DNA of 64,000 bases from Stieleria maiorica (GCF_008035925.1 NZ_CP036264.1:7845641-7909640), one strand, 5' to 3'. Counted from the stretch's first letter, positions 8,305 to 18,457 are shown. Notes: generated by a model from the letters alone, not told the origin. Made by a program: numbers and translations.

Positions 8305-11300
8305 AACGTCACATCTACCCGCATCGTGCGCTGCGGACCCACTGTGACTTCCACCGGCAACTCCGTGCGATGCACGCGGTTGCGAATCACCGCCCGTGCG
8401 GCCAGGCGATAGCTGCCCGGCGGAACCCCCGGAATCACGTAACCACCGCTCTCGTTCGACCGCACCGACATCCCCGCCTCGGCCGCTGCCTCGCTCGGTT
8501 CGGTTCCAGCGCCCGCATCATCTGCCGGCACAGCGATCAATCGCACCTCCACTTCCGGAACATTCCGCTGCCGAAACTGAATCGTCCCGACCAGATCAAC
8601 GGTTTGCTGCTTCACCCGCTTCGTACTCTCGGTCGCCGAAACGACTTCGATGTCGATCGACACCGGATCACTTTCGTTGCCCACGCGATCGATGCCACGC
8701 ACCAGCAACGATTTCTTTCCGGCGTCGGGCCCCGAATCGACGCTCAGCATCCACTGGCGATCGGACGTCCGCGAGCCCGTGAAAATGTTTCCCGCGGCGG
8801 GAAACTCGCCCGTCCCTTCCAGATCAAACGCCGCTTCGACCTTGGTGACGTCGGATCCCTCGTCCCACGCCCAGACCTCCAGATCAACTTGGCCGTTGAC
8901 GGCGACGAAGTCCAATCCGTCGGTCCGATTGATCGGACCGACGATTGGTGGCGCGGTATCGATCAACAGCTCGATGCTGCGGACCGATTGAACTTTGTCG
9001 TTGACGGTCAAGCTGGCCGCGACATCGATCAACAGGTTTTCCAGCCGCTCTGACGGCAGATCGATCAAGTGGTCCGACACGGCGTTGGTCAATTCAATCG
9101 TGCCGTCGGGAGCGGATTTGACAAACCCGATCATCACTCCGCGGTCGGTCGTCAACGTCACACTGTCTTCAGGGTTGGGAACGCCGGAATCGTCCAGGTC
9201 GATTCCCAGATCCAGATGATCGCGCCCGTTCTCGAACGATCCGACGGACGCGTCGATTTGGACGGCCACGGGAATCGACTTCGTCGCCCCCAGCACGCCG
9301 TTCTTGGACGACGTCGTCATCTGCAGGCCAACCAAATCGGTGACTTCGGGAACATTCGTCAGGTGTTTGCCGCAAGGGACATCAAAGATGAACGATCGCG
9401 GATACCCATCGACGTCGATGTAGACGCGAGCCACACGGGGCGGCGGAGTCGTCGTGGCGATAAACAGCTTCGTCGTCGGCGTGGATCGGCTGATCATGCC
9501 CTGCAACTTGCCTTTGGTCCGGCCGTATCGGTCGTCAGCCAGCCGGCACTCGACGCGGACCGGCGCCCCTTCAGGCAAGCGTGCCGGATCGGCGGCAGAG
9601 ACTTCGATGGTGATTTGTTGTTTGGTCGTATCGAATCCGACCCTTGGTACCACGAATCGTCGCGGTCGTTGGATCGCAAAACGCACGTATCGGAACGTGG
9701 ATTGTCCGGTCTGGCGATCTCTCAATTCGACCAGCATGCCGTGCGGCATGTCGACGGATTTGATCGGTTCGGCTGCCGCGTCATCCTTTTTCGCCGTGTC
9801 CTCTTTGGCAGCGTCCGATGCTTTTGCGGCTGTTTCGTCTCCGCCGCCCTGCTGGGCTTCGCCAGCACTCGGGAACGCGGGTTGCCCGTCTCCCGGGACA
9901 TTCAAGTCAAAACTTGCCAGCGGCAACGCACCGGCCAGCAACGTGGTGGGGTCCGCCGGAAGCCGCCCCGTCACTCTGCCGCCCAACGCGTAACAACGCA
10001 TCGAAATCTCCTTGGACCGAGAGGCGTGGTTAACGACGCCGAATCGAAACGTTTCCAATCGATTCGGATGCGGCAACAATTCCACCCCACCGACGTCGGA
10101 CACGAACGTCGCATCGCCTCGTCGAACGAACACCTCGGCGACCGGCAACATCACGTCGATCGAGCGACGGGTCAACAGAACCGGTGGCTGGACATCAGAC
10201 CGTGTCAGCTTGGACGGTTGGTAAACGTCAACCACCAACTTCGTCGTTTCCGATGCATCGTCTCTGCGGCTAATTTTCAACGGCAACGCGATCGAACTCT
10301 CCGCCGCGATCGTGATCGGATGTGAACGTCGAGTTCCGAATTGCGACGGAGTGTCAAAGAATCGTGGCCGAATCTCATCGGCTGTCGACCCTGATTCCCC
10401 AGTTTTAGCGCTCGCGTCAAGGTCGACGTCGATCAGTTGGCTTTCATATTCCAGTGAAACCGTGACCGACAGCTCGCGGTCGCTCGGGTTGTCCATCGTG
10501 ACCAGGATTTCGTCGTGATCGCCATATTGTAAGTCGACTTGTGCGGGAGCCGTCAAAGCGATTCGATGCAGGCCGTCCGACGGATCGGTCGATCGGCACA
10601 GCAGCTCAGCCTGCGTTCGGTACTGGTCTGCCCAATCCGCTAAAGCGGTCGAGGCTGTTCCGGTGTGATACGTCGACGCTTGCACAAAACGACTCGCCTG
10701 CCATCGCAGCGTCGATCGAAGCTGCGGCGCCAATGACAACGCGTTGACGTCGACGCGATCGAGTTGCCAGGCATCCCGTGGATCCAGCATCCGCAACAAC
10801 CGGATGGCCATTCGTGATGCCGCCGGTGACACGGCACACGACGACAACGCACGCTCCACTTCGGCTGCGCTGCGGTAGAACGCTTGCAACGCCATTCCGA
10901 ACTTCGAATGCGTCTGCCTAACGGCTGCCCTCTTCGACGCCGAATCGTCTGCCTGCATCGACCGATAGGCTTGTTCCAGCGACTCGAATGCCGCCCCGAC
11001 TTCCTGTGCCGCCGTGACCGCCGCGAATTCGTTTGCCGGGACACCGTCGATCCGGGACAGATGTACGTAGCGTGCTTCCAGCTTGGCTTGCTCGAACAGG
11101 TACCGCCAGTCTTCGGCCGTCGGACTTCCAGACACACCGCCCGGTGCCGCGGTCGCGACATCGTCGATTCCGATGTTGGCCAAGTCATAGTTGGCGGCCA
11201 ATTCGCGATCGCGCTGATCCGATGCGGTCAACAGTTGACTCCGCAAAGACGAACTCACCAGCGGCGTCCGCAGCAACAACTCAGCCTGATACGAATCGCT

Positions 11301-13649
11301 CGGTGTCGGTGTCCGCGTTAATAATTGCTCCGCAGAAGCATCGCCACATGTCGCTTCCACACTTGACTGGATGGATTCCAATTGTCGGCGCACTGCCGAT
11401 AGGGTTGTCACACTGGATTGTCCCGGTTGATCCAGCAGGTCGGAAAGTTCAGCCGCCAGATCCAGCAAGGTCGAAAGGTCTTCAGAAACCATGCTTCGTT
11501 CAACGGGCATGAACTGCGACATCCGATGCCAATGCAGATACGACGGCAGTCTGGCCAATACGACTTCCAACTGTCGCTCCGCTCGGCGGATTTCGACGAA
11601 ATCCTGCTCGGCTGCGGCGTAGATCGTCCCCGCGTCTTTGAACAGGTCCTCGCACCGCTGTTGCCACCGCAGACCGACGCGATCAAACACCAGTTGCTCG
11701 GCAAAGAAACGCACTTGATCGGCCCGTTCGACGTCCGATCGCATCCAACCCGGCGACAACAGGTCCAACGCCGCGATGCGTTCGCCGGCCAACGTCGTCA
11801 ACGCAGCGTTTTGAACCAAGCTCCAGTCCAGATCCGGATCTTCGGCCAGCCGTTTCAGGTAGGCCATTTCGATGTAGCCAGAAAACTCCGGACGCCATCG
11901 CGTTTTCAACCACTCGTCAAACGCCTTTCGCTGGTTCTGCTCCAATGACGCTTGCAACGTTTTCAGCTCAACGTCCAACTCGTCCCCTTGAATCATCGCC
12001 GCCAGCCGGGCCAGGGCCAGACTGTGGGCTTGGTCGGGGTTCAGCGTCGACAGCAGCGCGATCGTTTCTTCGGACGCTCCGCCAAAAAGTGACTTCAATG
12101 GCGGCGATGGGGTTTGGGACGCAGCCGGTTTCGTCGTGGGCTTGGAGGGAAACGAATCTTCCAGCGTCACTAGGATCTTTTCGTCATCGTATCCCTTGCC
12201 GCCGCTCAGTTGCTGTTCAAACGCCAACAGTTCGGCCTGCAATTCACGCCACAGGTGCGGCTTGTTCTCGATCGGGCTCAAACTTGGATCGACCGCCGAC
12301 CAAGCCAACGACGCAGTGTCGCGCTGCTGCCACGCCTTGGACAGCAGCTGCTTGGTTTTGACAGACGCGTCTTCCCCGGATGTGTTCCCGTCTTGGCTAC
12401 CGATCGGACCCGAGCCGTTTGCTTGGCCATCGGCACCCGTGTCGGGCCCGGTCGGGGCGGCGTCGCTGGATCCTGCGTTGCCATCGGCCTTGGCTGATTC
12501 GTCGTCGGCACCAGCCGAGGCGGCTTGGCCGGCAGGGTCCGACGGTCCACCGGCGACATCGTTTGCGGCGCCGGCGGACCCCTTGGTGGTTTCGTTGGAT
12601 GGGATGCGATGGGAAGCCAAGGTGACCTGCTGCCTTCGCAACAAACCCCGAACCCTTCCCGAACGCGACGACGATCCGCTGCTGCCGCCGTCTTCATCCA
12701 GCGGCACGATCAAAGACGCGGCGGTCAGGTGCTTCGTCGAGTCTCGCTCGAACAACGTCAGCAATTCCGGATCGGATTTCCCCGGTTGGCCGCCGCCCCA
12801 AATCAGCTGAGGAGACTGTCGTGCCCCTCGGTCGGTGCTTTGCGCGACCCATTTGGCGACGTTGGCCGACGTGAATCCGACCAATTCACTCAGCTTGATC
12901 GTTCGGTCGTGATCCAGGTCCGCAGCCCCTTTCAGCCCCTCGCCGACAAACATCCCGAAAACACTGCGGCGGGCGGCGCGTGAAACGTGCGAGTACTGCA
13001 GCGACGAATGAGAACAATAGACCCAAAGCGAGGCGTCCCCGGTTTGACGAACCGCGTTTTCCAACAGCCGCGGAAATTCGTTGCCGACCACCCCCAGTCC
13101 CGGGTCGTAGTCGATCGTGCCCGCGTTGATCACAATCAATTTCGTTGCCGCCGGAGATTGGCGAACCTGGTCAAGCAGCGATGCGACGGAGATGCGACCG
13201 AGATCGGGTTGGCGAAGGTCGAAATTGTCGCACAACAAATAGGCCGACGTGTCGTCCGTCACGCCGTGCGCGTTGATGTACAGGATCAAATTGTCGCGCG
13301 CGTTGATCTTGGTCTCCGCCAAACGGCCGGCCAGGTTCTTGGCCGCTTGCGCCGACCGAAGCGTTTCACTCTGATCGCGAACCTTGGCTTCCCGGATCGA
13401 CGCGATCGCCTCCAGGTCTTCGGCGACAAAGGGAATCGGGGGCGTGTTGAACGCGTCGTTGCCGCGTGATCCGATCAGCACCAAGTGCGTTTGAGGTGCA
13501 AAGAACGGGGGGAACAACAGAAGAATCAGCACGACCGTCAGTGCCAACAGCCCGATCACGATCGCCGCTCGACGTAGGTCGCGTGCGAGTCGCGCGTGAC
13601 CCCGTTTCTTCGCGGCTGCCTGCCACGACGGTTGCTGATTTGGTTGCAT
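8298..13649 (-). CDS. giant membrane-anchored pseudo-caspase protein with carboxypeptidase-regulatory-like C-terminus
   Basis: 1783 residues from ATG 13649. A basic N-terminus and one membrane helix (about 28-50) lead into a caspase-like domain. The His position is kept (LYINAHGV, His128) but the segment matching the catalytic Cys reads LIVINAGTID, giving Ala/Gly at 176-177. This predicts a proteolytically dead fold. Residues about 350-440 are a Ser/Gly/Asp low-complexity linker, followed by a long helical region, then several beta-sandwich segments. The end (NVPEVEVRLIAVPAD... GGYVIPGVPPGSYRL) matches the carboxypeptidase regulatory-like fold. The anchor and domain order resemble the caspase/vWA protein at 1480-6447, so the two are probably distant paralogs. 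The last codons overlap a repeat unit. Confidence 0.7.
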   Translation of the reverse strand: MQPNQQPSWQAAAKKRGHARLARDLRRAAIVIGLLALTVVLILLLFPPFFAPQTHLVLIGSRGNDAFNTPPIPFVAEDLEAIASIREAKVRDQSETLRSAQAAKNLAGRLAETKINARDNLILYINAHGVTDDTSAYLLCDNFDLRQPDLGRISVASLLDQVRQSPAATKLIVINAGTIDYDPGLGVVGNEFPRLLENAVRQTGDASLWVYCSHSSLQYSHVSRAARRSVFGMFVGEGLKGAADLDHDRTIKLSELVGFTSANVAKWVAQSTDRGARQSPQLIWGGGQPGKSDPELLTLFERDSTKHLTAASLIVPLDEDGGSSGSSSRSGRVRGLLRRQQVTLASHRIPSNETTKGSAGAANDVAGGPSDPAGQAASAGADDESAKADGNAGSSDAAPTGPDTGADGQANGSGPIGSQDGNTSGEDASVKTKQLLSKAWQQRDTASLAWSAVDPSLSPIENKPHLWRELQAELLAFEQQLSGGKGYDDEKILVTLEDSFPSKPTTKPAASQTPSPPLKSLFGGASEETIALLSTLNPDQAHSLALARLAAMIQGDELDVELKTLQASLEQNQRKAFDEWLKTRWRPEFSGYIEMAYLKRLAEDPDLDWSLVQNAALTTLAGERIAALDLLSPGWMRSDVERADQVRFFAEQLVFDRVGLRWQQRCEDLFKDAGTIYAAAEQDFVEIRRAERQLEVVLARLPSYLHWHRMSQFMPVERSMVSEDLSTLLDLAAELSDLLDQPGQSSVTTLSAVRRQLESIQSSVEATCGDASAEQLLTRTPTPSDSYQAELLLRTPLVSSSLRSQLLTASDQRDRELAANYDLANIGIDDVATAAPGGVSGSPTAEDWRYLFEQAKLEARYVHLSRIDGVPANEFAAVTAAQEVGAAFESLEQAYRSMQADDSASKRAAVRQTHSKFGMALQAFYRSAAEVERALSSCAVSPAASRMAIRLLRMLDPRDAWQLDRVDVNALSLAPQLRSTLRWQASRFVQASTYHTGTASTALADWADQYRTQAELLCRSTDPSDGLHRIALTAPAQVDLQYGDHDEILVTMDNPSDRELSVTVSLEYESQLIDVDLDASAKTGESGSTADEIRPRFFDTPSQFGTRRSHPITIAAESSIALPLKISRRDDASETTKLVVDVYQPSKLTRSDVQPPVLLTRRSIDVMLPVAEVFVRRGDATFVSDVGGVELLPHPNRLETFRFGVVNHASRSKEISMRCYALGGRVTGRLPADPTTLLAGALPLASFDLNVPGDGQPAFPSAGEAQQGGGDETAAKASDAAKEDTAKKDDAAAEPIKSVDMPHGMLVELRDRQTGQSTFRYVRFAIQRPRRFVVPRVGFDTTKQQITIEVSAADPARLPEGAPVRVECRLADDRYGRTKGKLQGMISRSTPTTKLFIATTTPPPRVARVYIDVDGYPRSFIFDVPCGKHLTNVPEVTDLVGLQMTTSSKNGVLGATKSIPVAVQIDASVGSFENGRDHLDLGIDLDDSGVPNPEDSVTLTTDRGVMIGFVKSAPDGTIELTNAVSDHLIDLPSERLENLLIDVAASLTVNDKVQSVRSIELLIDTAPPIVGPINRTDGLDFVAVNGQVDLEVWAWDEGSDVTKVEAAFDLEGTGEFPAAGNIFTGSRTSDRQWMLSVDSGPDAGKKSLLVRGIDRVGNESDPVSIDIEVVSATESTKRVKQQTVDLVGTIQFRQRNVPEVEVRLIAVPADDAGAGTEPSEAAAEAGMSVRSNESGGYVIPGVPPGSYRLAARAVIRNRVHRTELPVEVTVGPQRTMRVDVTLP

Positions 13650-14073
13650 GGTAATCCGTTCTGCTCAAATCAATGATTGGTGTTCCGAAAGGCATCGTGC
13701 CGCGGAACAGAGAGTTTTGTGTTGTGGCCTCAAGCCCCGTCGCGTGGTGCGCCCGTTGCGACGCAGGTGCATTGCGATATCTTCTTGTCGACGATTCCGC
13801 ACGTCGTCCACTCGCTCGCATCACGCAGGTATGCTTTTGCCGAAAGATCGGTTTGCGACGCCCCGCAGCGTGTCAAAGGTTGACGAACATGACGGATGGA
13901 GGAGGGATTTTACAATCTTCTTACCCCGAAATCTTCTTACCAAACTCACTCCTCCCGGACGCGGTCCACTCACCCCGCTATTCAGGCGAAGATGTAGGCG
14001 GTTTCCCTTCCTTGCATTCACGGTAGGATCATCCATTCGCCGCCAACGAGATGGCCGCATTCTTCTCCCCTCA

Positions 14074-14113
14074 TCATTCTGCCCCGTATCGTTCTGCCCC
14101 GTATCATTCTGCC
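14074..14113. repeat. 15-bp tandem microrepeat in gene leader
   Basis: TCATTCTGCCCCGTA (14074-14088), TCGTTCTGCCCCGTA (14089-14103) and TCATTCTGCC (14104-14113) form 2.7 copies. They end 38 bases before the ATG of the methyltransferase gene. The rest of the 13650-14151 gap between divergent genes shows no gene or clear terminator that I can support; it must hold the two divergent promoters. Confidence 0.75.
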
Positions 14114-14151
14114 ATCCCCCGAAACATCCCGAACCGTTCGTCTGCCGCTCC

Positions 14152-15798
14152 ATGTCAACCGAATCTTCCCAACCCTTCAGCTACGACGAATACCCCTACG
14201 CCAGTTATCCCTACGCCAGCAGCCACCCACGTAATCTAGCCGCCCTGGCACATCTGTTCGGCATGAAGCCGGCGGACGTTTCGCGATGTCGCGTCTTGGA
14301 GATCGGTTGTGCCGCCGGCGGAAACTTGATCCCGATGGCCGCCCGTTACCCCCAGTCACGATTCCTGGGGCTGGATGCATCGAAACGTCAAATCGACGAG
14401 GGGATTCCCGCCATCGACGCGCTTTCGCTGGACAACATCACCCTGCGTCACCAGGACATCTTGGAGTTTGATGCCTCCGAAGGCGAGTTCGACTACATCA
14501 TCTGCCACGGCGTTTATTCCTGGGTGCCGCCAGCCGTTCAAGCAAAGATCCTCTCCGTCTGTCGCCAGCATCTCAGCGAAAGCGGTCTGGCCTACATCAG
14601 CTACAACACTTACCCGGGATGGTACCTGCGTCGTGGGGTGCGCGAGATGATGAGCTATCACGCGTCGGGCTTTGACGAAACGCAGACCAAGATCAATCAA
14701 TCCCGAGCCTTGGTCGACTTTCTCGTGTCCGCCGTCCAGCCGAATCAAGACGCCTATGAAAAACTGTTGCACGAAGAGCTTTCTGTGGTGCGCGGTTCCG
14801 AAGACAGTTACATCTACCACGAGCACTTGGAAGACTACAACGAGCCGCTGTTCTTTCACCAATTCGTCTCCCGCACCGAGGCGAATGAGTTGCGGTTCAT
14901 GTGCGAGGCTCAGTTCGGCAGCATGATCCCCAGCGAATACTCCGAAGAGACTCGGCAGACGTTGTCGAAGATCGCGCCGGGATTGGTTCAGATGGAGCAG
15001 TACTTGGATTTTTTGCGGAACCGAAAGTTTCGGCAATCAGTGCTGTGTCATCGTGAAGTCCAGCTCGATCGGGCGATCCAGCCCGAGCGTCTGGAGGGCT
15101 TATATGTCAACGCTCCGCTGGCGGAGTTGGACCCGGAGGACACGTCGGCCGAATCGCCTGCCCGGGTTTTTGAACACGCGTCGGGACGCACACTCACCGT
15201 CGGCAACGCGGTGCAAGCCGAGGCGTTGCGTCACTTGGCAGCGATCTGGCCCAGCGACATTTCAATCGACGCGTTGACCGAGGTCGCCCGCCAAGCCATC
15301 CCCGGCGAGCAGCGTCCGGGAGTCCAGGAATGCAAGAAGGAACTGTATGAAACGTTTTTGGAACTCTACTCCTCCAGCCTCGTCGGGCTTTACGCCACCC
15401 CCGCCGGATGCAGTTCGGAAATCGGTACCACACCGGGCACGACGGCGCTGGTTCGCTGGCAAGCGGAGACGGGCAGCCGGGTGACCAACCTGAGGCACGA
15501 ATCGGTTCATTTGGACGACTTCGAACGCGAGATCGTCAAGCGGATGGATGGCCAAGCGACGATCGACCAGATCACCGCCGACCTGCTCCAGTACGGCGTC
15601 GCCCTGCAGTCCGGGGCGCCCGATTCCGAACCGTCCCTGCCCCGGGCAGAGGTTCAGTCCGTCACGCCGACCTCCATCACCCCGACGCACGAGCAACTCC
15701 GCGCCGTCGTCGGGCAAAAGCTCCGCCGTTTCGCCCAAACCGGCCTGCTCACCCCGCCGACCGACCCCACGCAGAAATACTCACCAACGGCCAGTTGA
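14152..15798 (+). CDS. methyltransferase with MethyTransf_Reg-type regulatory domain
   Basis: 548 residues from ATG 14152. An in-frame extension upstream to 13648 is rejected because it runs through a Ser/Pro-rich microrepeat and the family starts with the aromatic segment that follows this ATG (FSYDEYPYASYPY). Residues about 45-60 carry CRVLEIGCAAGGN, the SAM-binding motif I, then FLGLDAS (motif II) and FDYIICHGVYSWVP (motif IV). The middle part (AYISYNTYPGW...REMMSYH) and the following helices fit the regulatory domain found C-terminal to such methyltransferases. The C-terminal about 170 residues form a winged-helix-like extension. Substrate unknown. It is the last gene before the tRNA that marks the island boundary. 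Confidence 0.8.
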   Translation: MSTESSQPFSYDEYPYASYPYASSHPRNLAALAHLFGMKPADVSRCRVLEIGCAAGGNLIPMAARYPQSRFLGLDASKRQIDEGIPAIDALSLDNITLRHQDILEFDASEGEFDYIICHGVYSWVPPAVQAKILSVCRQHLSESGLAYISYNTYPGWYLRRGVREMMSYHASGFDETQTKINQSRALVDFLVSAVQPNQDAYEKLLHEELSVVRGSEDSYIYHEHLEDYNEPLFFHQFVSRTEANELRFMCEAQFGSMIPSEYSEETRQTLSKIAPGLVQMEQYLDFLRNRKFRQSVLCHREVQLDRAIQPERLEGLYVNAPLAELDPEDTSAESPARVFEHASGRTLTVGNAVQAEALRHLAAIWPSDISIDALTEVARQAIPGEQRPGVQECKKELYETFLELYSSSLVGLYATPAGCSSEIGTTPGTTALVRWQAETGSRVTNLRHESVHLDDFEREIVKRMDGQATIDQITADLLQYGVALQSGAPDSEPSLPRAEVQSVTPTSITPTHEQLRAVVGQKLRRFAQTGLLTPPTDPTQKYSPTAS

Positions 15799-15831
15799 TT
15801 GACTCATTGCGTGAGAATCAACGCAGCGATG

Positions 15832-15854
15832 CCAGCCCGACGCGTCAGCGAGGG
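15832..15854. repeat. candidate dispersed planctomycete repeat
   Basis: A short G+C-rich sequence beginning CCAGCCCGACGCGTCAGCG resembles an intergenic repeat I associate with Rhodopirellula-type genomes. Only one copy occurs in this window, so the identification rests on recall. The remainder of 15799-16132 has no gene; it contains a TATATTAC stretch at about 16023-16031 that could be part of the tRNA promoter. Confidence 0.35.
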
Positions 15855-16132
15855 GCACCACGACCGCCGGGACAAACGACAGAAAAAAGGGGGCAGAAAA
15901 ATGGATCGAAGTGCCGGGGAGCCAGACAAGAAAATGTTGTGCCGGTTTTTAAGACCTGAAACCCGGAAAAAGGTGGATCGGCGGAGTTTTCGGTTAGGTA
16001 TTTGCAGCGGGCGGGGGTGAGGTTATATTACGCCCTCGATCGGGAACCGTCTGGCACGAGCAAGACGAGGAATCCCGAGCGAAGCAATTTGCGAGAGGCG
16101 ATCCACACCGGAGCGTCCCCCGCAACCCACAT

Positions 16133-16206
<74 letters not shown>

Positions 16207-16361
16207 CTTGTTTTTTACGGCATTTTTGACTCCTAGCCGTCTTTTACGTTGAGCCCCCCGGGGCAAATCCGGGGCAACATTGGACTTGCACTGTAGTTGC
16301 ATCGCTGGTTTTTCCGGCACCGCGAATCGATATTCGATCGCAGCAACCACAGGAGCTTCTC

Positions 16362-17579
16362 ATGTCTTGGCTCGAACAAGATAAGTCCAAAAACTTCCAC
16401 GTTCGCTTTCGATTTGGCGGCACCAAATTCCGGCGGTCCCTGAGGACCAAGAGTCGGCCAAAGGCCGAGGATCGGCTGAATCGGCTCGATGAAAATATTC
16501 GACTCGTTGAAAGCGGTCGTTTGCAGATGCCGAGCGGAGCCGATGTGGCCACCTTTCTGCTCTCCGACGGCAAGCTGAATGGGTCCGTCCGTTCCCATTC
16601 CGGAATGGATCTTGGCACGATGTTCGACCGATTTATGGAGGCCCTTCCAGATGGAGCACTGGAGCAAACGACACTGAGTTGCATCAATACTCATCGCCGC
16701 CACTTTGAGCGTATCTTGGGAGCATCGTGCAAAATCGAGCAATTAAGCGTTGCAAGGCTGCAGCACTACGTCAGCAAGCGATCGAAGGAACCGGGGCAGC
16801 GAGGAAAGTCAGTCGGTAGGAGCACGATTCGCAAGGAGATTGGAACGCTTGGCATGATTTGGCAATGGGCCAAAGACAACAAGCACATCAAAGGGTCGTT
16901 CCCGAGAAAAGGTCTTCGTTTTCCCAAGGAGCAGGAAAAGCCACCATTTCAAACATGGCAGGAGATTGAAAAGCAACTTGAGGTCAATAATCTCGACAAG
17001 AATCGGGAGGCGGAACTCTGGGACTGCCTGTTTCTGACGTTGTCAGAGATCGACCAGGTGCTTGAGCACCTCAAGGAATTGGACCGGTATCCGTTCATTT
17101 ACCCGATGGTTGCCACTGCCGCCTACACAGGGGCTCGACGCAGCGAGCTATTTCGTTCCTTGACTACCGACATCAGTGATTCGTCAATGGTCCTGCGTGA
17201 ACGAAAGAGGATGCGGGGGAAACGCTCATTTCGACGCGTGCCAATCGCTCCCAAACTGCGAGACATCCTGGACAAATGGTTCGCCGAACATCCCGGTGGC
17301 CAATTCACTTTTTGCAAGATTCAGGATGGTCAGCCGGTTGGCCTAAACGCTGATGATGCCAGGGGGTATTTCCGACGCACCTTTGGCAGCGGACCCTGGA
17401 AGAACGTTCCTGGGTGGCATTGTTTTCGGCATTCGTTCGTCAGCAACTGTGCCATGCGGGGAGTGGATCAACGCATGATCGATTCCTGGGTGGGGCACCA
17501 AACCGACGAGATGAGGCGGCGCTATCGACACTTATTCCCCGACAGTGAGCTAGCCGCAATCCAGACGGTGTTTGCCTGA
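16362..17579 (+). CDS. int: tyrosine recombinase / integrase
   Basis: 405 residues. The C-terminal half carries the tyrosine-recombinase catalytic set: Arg259 in YTGARRSEL, His353 and Arg356 in WHCFRHSF, His379 in SWVGHQ and the nucleophile Tyr388 in RRRYRHL. The N-terminal part (WLEQDKSKNFHVRFRFGG) matches the arm-binding AP2-like domain of phage and island integrases, followed by a SAM-like core-binding helix bundle. Its position right behind tRNA-Pro implies that it integrated the element found to the right. ATG at 16362 follows an AGGAG-type ribosome site (AGGAGCTTCTC). Confidence 0.92.
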   Translation: MSWLEQDKSKNFHVRFRFGGTKFRRSLRTKSRPKAEDRLNRLDENIRLVESGRLQMPSGADVATFLLSDGKLNGSVRSHSGMDLGTMFDRFMEALPDGALEQTTLSCINTHRRHFERILGASCKIEQLSVARLQHYVSKRSKEPGQRGKSVGRSTIRKEIGTLGMIWQWAKDNKHIKGSFPRKGLRFPKEQEKPPFQTWQEIEKQLEVNNLDKNREAELWDCLFLTLSEIDQVLEHLKELDRYPFIYPMVATAAYTGARRSELFRSLTTDISDSSMVLRERKRMRGKRSFRRVPIAPKLRDILDKWFAEHPGGQFTFCKIQDGQPVGLNADDARGYFRRTFGSGPWKNVPGWHCFRHSFVSNCAMRGVDQRMIDSWVGHQTDEMRRRYRHLFPDSELAAIQTVFA

Positions 17580-17592
17580 CGAAGTGTAGAGG

Positions 17593-17805
17593 CTAGGGGA
17601 GCAGGTCCTTTGGGCTGACTCCCAGAGCCTTAGCCAGTTTGGCGAGATTGACGATCGCGATGTTGCGTTCTCCTCGCTCCACCCCGCCGATGTAGTTTCG
17701 GTGCAAGCTGCTGCGAAATCCCAGTTCCTCCTGGGACCAGCCTCGTTCTTCGCGAAGCTCTCGCACGGAATTTCCAACAATTTCGCGAATATCTTTCTTG
17801 GCCAT
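17593..17805 (-). CDS. XRE-family HTH repressor
   Basis: 70 residues, nearly all one Cro/cI-type helix-turn-helix: REERGWSQEELGFRSSLHRNYIGGVERGERN is the helix 2-3 and recognition region, followed by ALGVSPKDLLP. A protein this short acts as a DNA-binding repressor dimer. It is convergent with the integrase, 13 bases apart, and is probably a regulator of the element. Two related palindromes directly in front of its start suggest autoregulation. Confidence 0.88.
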   Translation of the reverse strand: MAKKDIREIVGNSVRELREERGWSQEELGFRSSLHRNYIGGVERGERNIAIVNLAKLAKALGVSPKDLLP

Positions 17806-17816
17806 GCTTTACATGA

Positions 17817-17855
17817 CACTTATAAGTGGCAAAAATATCTACACACTATGAGTGT
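17817..17855. promoter_or_regulatory. paired palindromic operators for the XRE repressor
   Basis: CACTTATAAGTG (17817-17828) is a perfect 12-bp palindrome. ACACTATGAGTGT (17843-17855) repeats the same half-sites (CACT...AGTG) with a 3-base centre. The two centres are about 26 bp apart, between two and three helical turns. They lie 11-50 bases upstream of the XRE start codon and also in the space shared with the next gene's end, so autoregulation is the simplest reading. Confidence 0.6.
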
Positions 17856-17866
17856 TTATCGCAGGG

Positions 17867-18457
17867 TCAATTGTTAGGGAGAATCAATTCCGGCGGTCGT
17901 TTCCGGTAGTGATACTTGGAGAGCCTCACTGGACCGATTGAAACCCCCAACATCACGAGAACCAAATAGCTGACGTAAATCCAATCCGGAACCGGACGGG
18001 GAGTCTCCAGAAACAGAAACAAGCTGAAGAGCAAAATGAACAGGGTTCCAAAAGTTGTCGCAACGACGGTGCTGTTGCCGGTTCTGCCGGCCGGTGTGCG
18101 CCCTCGGCTTGGATGTCGCGATTGGAACATCAGCAGGTGCTCGCCCGCAATTTCGTTGATGGCCCGCTCGATTTCATCGATGCGACGCAAGTGGTCCTCT
18201 TTGGCACGAGCATGCTGGACGGTCGTACGTGCCAACCACAAGAGAGCTGCCGGCACGATCAGAAGAATGATTGTCTGTGAGTTTTGCGGCAGTGCCAACA
18301 CGGTTGCCAAGCTTGCTGTGATCAGGCCAGCAAATAGCGGCAACCGTCTGTCCAGGGCGGTAAGTCGAAACAACAGCAAGGAGTTTAGCGATCGGTATTC
18401 CTCAAGCAGAATGTCGATCCGGTCCTTCGAATCCAAACAGCTTTCGGGCGTTTTCAT
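17867..18457 (-). CDS. four-helix membrane protein of unknown function
   Basis: 196 residues. Hydrophobic segments occur at about 41-60 (LPLFAGLITASLATVLALP), 65-85, 128-150 and 160-178, in two pairs separated by a charged coiled-coil-like stretch (HARAKEDHLRRIDEIERAINEIAGEH). Both tails are predicted cytoplasmic. I do not recognise a named family. It lies behind the XRE operators on the same strand as the repressor and may be an accessory gene of the mobile element. Confidence 0.6.
   Translation of the reverse strand: MKTPESCLDSKDRIDILLEEYRSLNSLLLFRLTALDRRLPLFAGLITASLATVLALPQNSQTIILLIVPAALLWLARTTVQHARAKEDHLRRIDEIERAINEIAGEHLLMFQSRHPSRGRTPAGRTGNSTVVATTFGTLFILLFSLFLFLETPRPVPDWIYVSYLVLVMLGVSIGPVRLSKYHYRKRPPELILPNN

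Noticed and set aside
9069-10325. Long open frame (418 codons) on the + strand inside the pseudo-caspase gene
   Set aside because: It is antisense to a continuous 1783-codon gene, is rich in Arg, His and Gln, and has no motif; long antisense frames are expected in G+C-rich DNA.
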